Source of the DNA: Gorsachius magnificus
Taxonomy: Eukaryota > Chordata > Aves > Pelecaniformes > Ardeidae
DNA: 64,000 nucleotides
Reading direction: 5' to 3'
NCBI GenBank assembly: GCA_034008185.1
Contig: CM067084.1
Location: 11,985,385-12,049,384 of the forward strand
This document shows positions 60,501-64,000 of the stretch, piece by piece. Both the position numbers and the translations under genes were made by a program. How positions within the stretch are numbered: position 1 is the stretch's first letter; each line of letters opens with the position of its first letter. Under the pieces are notes generated by a model that was given only the letters and a program-made list of their open reading frames with translations, did not search any database and was not told where the DNA came from.

Positions 60501-61259
60501 AAATGAAAAAATATAGAGATTTTGCTACAAACATAGGTGTGCCAGGTAACAAGCATTTAATTTACACTGATTCCTCTATTTTCTCAATTGCAATGGTGTT
60601 GATCCCTCTATCTTGTCTACAGCTCATGAGAAACTTCAACACGAAGAATGGAATTAAACGCGTATCATATTGATGGGAACAGAGGATCAAGTATCTCTCA
60701 AAGATGAGATATTGATCAACAGCCTATGTCCAGGTACTCATTAAATAGACCCTCAGAACAAATAACCAGGAAAGTATTTTCTAAATAATGGAAAGTATTC
60801 TTTCCCAATCCACAAATACTTTAAGTAGCACTTTATGTCCTAAGTTAGGTTAGTTTTCCCAGTGACAAAAAAAAAAAAAGTTCAGATACCAGGAAATGTC
60901 ACCTTGGAAAATTTCATTGTATTTGAACATCAGTTTTTTTACTTTCAAAAGATATTCTACAGCCCAAGTATAGCACCAGAATGTCCTGTTCTCACCTTGC
61001 ATGCAATTCTTTGTTCTTTTCATGTCTATTTGTCCTGCAGAAACATTTCTTAGTTCCAGCTGGTGTTAAGGGGACTATATAGGTCAAAGGACATAAACCT
61101 TTTGAAGCTGAATAAAACCTTGAAATTAAATAATTGAATGTCTAAAGAATACAATATATGTGGAGAAGAGGAAATAAAAAGAAGTCACTCTATATATGTT
61201 GTATTTTCTATATTCCCCAACCCCCCCCACCAATACATATCTCACTGATTGTACTAATT

Positions 61260-61293
61260 GTCATAAATATAGTACTATATGTCACAAATATAG
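61260..61293 (+). repeat. Direct repeat (21-bp period) overlapping a 14-bp palindrome
   Basis: GTCATAAATATAG (61260-61272) and GTCACAAATATAG (61281-61293) differ at one base. ATATAGTACTATAT (61267-61280) overlaps the first copy and is a perfect palindrome. Confidence 0.88.
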
Positions 61294-63312
61294 CATTTTT
61301 TTCACTGCTGGGAACAATTTTAAACACCTTTAGTTTTTTTTATAAATACTCAATCATCTTTTTTCTTCATTTATTATTGCAGCCTCCCCCGTCCCCATTT
61401 TAGTTCAAGTGAGATATGAATGAATTTAAAAGTTTACAGTTAAAGAATCAACTTCTATTTCTGCCGACATTAGAACATGTGTGCAGTGTAAGTACAGAGT
61501 AACCCTGCAGACACCAGAGCTGCTTATCCAAGGCCAAAAGTTTCCTACTGCAAATCCTTTAAGTGACAAAATGCACATCAAACATTTTATATCGCAATTA
61601 TTTATGTGCATGAATATCTAAAGGGAATAACTACTCACATATATAAAATTACTTCAAGTGAAGGGAAAACACACCTAATAACAATTAATGTCCACATTAT
61701 CATTTCTAAAATACTTCTTTTCAAATATAATACAATTCATCACATAATGTTTTATCAAAATTTTAAATAGTATTAGTTAAAATTATACAATAAATCATAG
61801 ACATAATCTGATTTAGATGACTGTGGTGGAAAATATTCTGAACAAATGAAATATATTTATGGGAAAGACCACTCAAATGTTAACTGAAAATAGATATTGA
61901 AAGGAACCAACTCATTTTTAAAAACAAGCTTTTTTAATATGTTTTACTTTTTTCCAATTATCCTTTTCTGAAGTTTGTCTCTGAATATAACATGATTACC
62001 CAGTCACACCACCTTGTGAAGAGATTAATCTCTAATAACACAAAGGCCAAGGCCAGTCCTAACAAAATCAAATCTCAATCAACAATTAAGAAAACCTGTG
62101 AAATTCCTGAAAATGTAACAAAAATAGTCTCTTTTCTCTAACTAGCTTCTTTCAAAAATTGCTGCTGCTTCCTTCATACAGAATTTTTGAGAATGAAGAA
62201 ACAACCCAATTCAAAACAGTCATATGAATAAAGAATAATAAAAGCAGGCAATGTTCATTTAGGGAAAGCAACATAAGTGACTGGTGTCATTGTTCAGATA
62301 ATTAAAAAATAAAAAACCACCACCAACAACAAACCCCCTCATTGTTGCACCTTCTTACATTAATAAGCAGGACAACCTGCCAGCAGCAAAATATCAGTGC
62401 AAAGCAGTGAAATGATGCATGCAAAATAAAAACTAATTGCTTGAAGACCTAGAAAGGACAAAATGAACAAACATATAGAAAGGAATAGTTGAAAATCTGG
62501 CACAAGCCTGGCATAAAGCATTGGCCTTTTCAGCAAAATGAACGGTGTTCCAATAGGTTCATGTAGAAGACAGTCTTCCAATTTTAAGTCATATAGTGTT
62601 TTTTCCTTCCAGAGATTTAGATTGAAAATTGTTGTAACCTGTATCTTCAGAAGAGAGACAAGGTATACAAAACAGGGGCTTTCCAGGAGAAATATTCTGT
62701 ACTAGTGAAATCCAGCAAAAATATAAAGCCTGAAAAATGTCTTTGGCTAAGAATAGGGAGAAGAGAGAAAAAGGACCTTCAAGCTCCTTTAAGCCAGAGG
62801 TATTTTGCTTTGGTTTTCAGCCCACTTCTGTTTCTCTGCCCCTCCGATGTTGCTAAATTACAGCCACTGCAGGTAAAGCAGGTTTAGCTGAAGTGATGAA
62901 TGAGCAGAAAAAAAGGGAGTAAAAATTCCTGTAGGATGCAGAGGCAGGAAATTAAATTCAAAGTCTCCGAAACCTCAGTTCATTTCTTTGTAAGAACTCT
63001 TGAAGCATTGCCAGTACACAATTTTTTTAATTCATCAGTGATGATACTTTAAAATAATCTAACCCACAGAGCAAGAGGTTTGGCTTTCTGTCAGAAGTTT
63101 TGTTTTGAATTGAGAAATAAAAAATCAGTATATACTCATATACAACATGATAGCCATATAATATACCTACTTCAAGATTCACATCAATATTGTCTCCAAC
63201 AAAATCAAGGCTGACATATTGAACTATGTTAAGAGGAGAGAAAGCTTACCTTATCTACCCCTAAAAAGCAGAGCTATGCCTATCTGTGAATTAGGAACAG
63301 AAACAAAGAAAT

Positions 63313-63347
63313 TAAAAAACCCAACCCAAACCAAATCAAACCAAGAC
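63313..63347 (+). repeat. A-run followed by CCAAA-like units
   Basis: TAAAAAACCCAACCCAAACC followed by AAATCAAACCAAG. Same class as the other A-run-to-CCAAA elements. Confidence 0.85.
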
Positions 63348-64000
63348 AACTGATTCTGGCCACAGCTCAGTGTTGGGTAAATTTGGAAGACAAAAGTCCC
63401 TAATTAGCCAGCCCAACCATGCATTAATAAATCAATGTTGAATATCCAAGAGGATGGCAACGTGCAGCGACTGTCTGAGTCAATGATTCATAGAGGATTG
63501 TCCACACAAAAAAAATAAAAACCTTTGGAAATGTGAGGTCTATGTTGTCTTTTTTGAGCTAGGAATTGCCTCTAAAGGGAATTATCACACACACAAAAAA
63601 CTTAGCAACTAAAATGAGGATTAATTTCTCCCTTACCATGCGTGGAATGGAGCTTAACCTAAAATAAAAAGCTTCTTGTACATCAAAAATTTTGTGAATG
63701 TGCTTCCCGCTTTTCTCTATAGAGATTTGTACCAAGCATAAGCATCTCGATCTCTCTGGTATCAGTAGTTAAATCTACTGATGTTTATACAGAAACCTTC
63801 TCCCATCCGCTCCCCTCAGTCCCACCCTCTTATTTGAGCTAAAAATCCCAGATTGGAAAAATAAATACAGGAGAAATTCAAAAGCAATCAAAGCTCTACT
63901 TATTATTTAATCACAGGGGCAGAAGCATAGGAATTTCTTCAGGGACTACGTTCAGGACTTCTCCTTGAGGCAAAACAATATTTTTAGTGGGCTAAAGCAC

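Larger units (their letters stand above)
52857..64000. other. Unannotated AT-rich DNA
   Basis: No gene, LINE or SINE is recognised. A small CpG-containing patch lies at about 56390-56450. A-runs occur at 59250-59264 (15) and 60867-60879 (13). The frames at 56199-56492 and 58253-58573 match nothing I recognise. Confidence 0.55.

Noticed and set aside
1..64000. CRISPR array, operon, prophage or bacterial mobile system
   Set aside because: No regularly spaced repeats, ribosome binding sites or dense coding. The CR1 and SINE content shows a vertebrate nuclear genome.
1..64000. Endogenous retrovirus
   Set aside because: No LTR pair, primer-binding site or gag/pol/env-like frame was seen. The only RT sequence is of the LINE (CR1) type.

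Overview
This window looks like a piece of a bird nuclear chromosome (amniote at the least). The sequence is AT-rich and CpG-poor, with long gene-free stretches, many A-runs and no operon-like packing. It carries three CR1 LINE pieces, all on the minus strand, and several relics of amniote MIR-type SINEs. One CR1 piece ends in the diagnostic CR1 3' tail (an ATTCTATGATTCT-type motif next to paired GGTTGGA blocks). The RT protein of the long copy resembles CR1s of neoavian birds, but that finer placement is an inference from memory of the family.

I find no host protein-coding gene, rRNA or tRNA that I can support. The open frames are short, AT-driven, overlap on both strands, and match no protein I recognise. 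The only convincing protein-coding sequence is CR1 reverse transcriptase. The window is therefore intergenic or deep intronic.

Layout. 1-7.3 kb: unique AT-rich DNA with a G-poor degenerate repeat zone (about 1.2-1.56 kb), an RNA-type hairpin (4.9 kb) and a 29-bp-period duplication (5.36-5.41 kb). 7.3-8 kb: two MIR-type SINE relics in opposite orientation. 14.85-15.79 kb: an old CR1 copy truncated at both ends, internally deleted and mutated at its RT active site. 16-22 kb: phased A-tracts, a nested inverted repeat in a motif-rich segment (17.8-18.1 kb), a single-nucleotide-loop G-quadruplex motif (20.64 kb) and a SINE relic (21.0 kb). 22-41 kb: mostly unique DNA with a GGT/ACC inverted repeat, several hairpins and a small CpG-rich patch (36.05-36.22 kb). 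41.3 and 43.3 kb: further SINE relics. 45.6-46.1 kb: the best candidate for something functional, a strong splice-acceptor-like site followed by an open frame, two palindromic elements and an AATAAA signal. 47.9 kb: a short CR1 3' fragment. 48.3 kb: a C-rich tract with minus-strand quadruplex potential. 49.79 kb: a CTCF-like motif. 51.68-52.86 kb: a young 5'-truncated CR1 with an intact RT reading frame. 52.9-64 kb: unique AT-rich DNA with A/C-rich simple sequence and a small palindrome/repeat at 61.26 kb.

Nothing here forms a gene pathway or a defence-type system. The points worth following are the possible exon or conserved element at 45.77-46.09 kb, the structured element at 17.9-18.0 kb, the 13-bp perfect-stem hairpin at 33.70-33.76 kb, and the recurring A-run/CCAAA simple-sequence motif.
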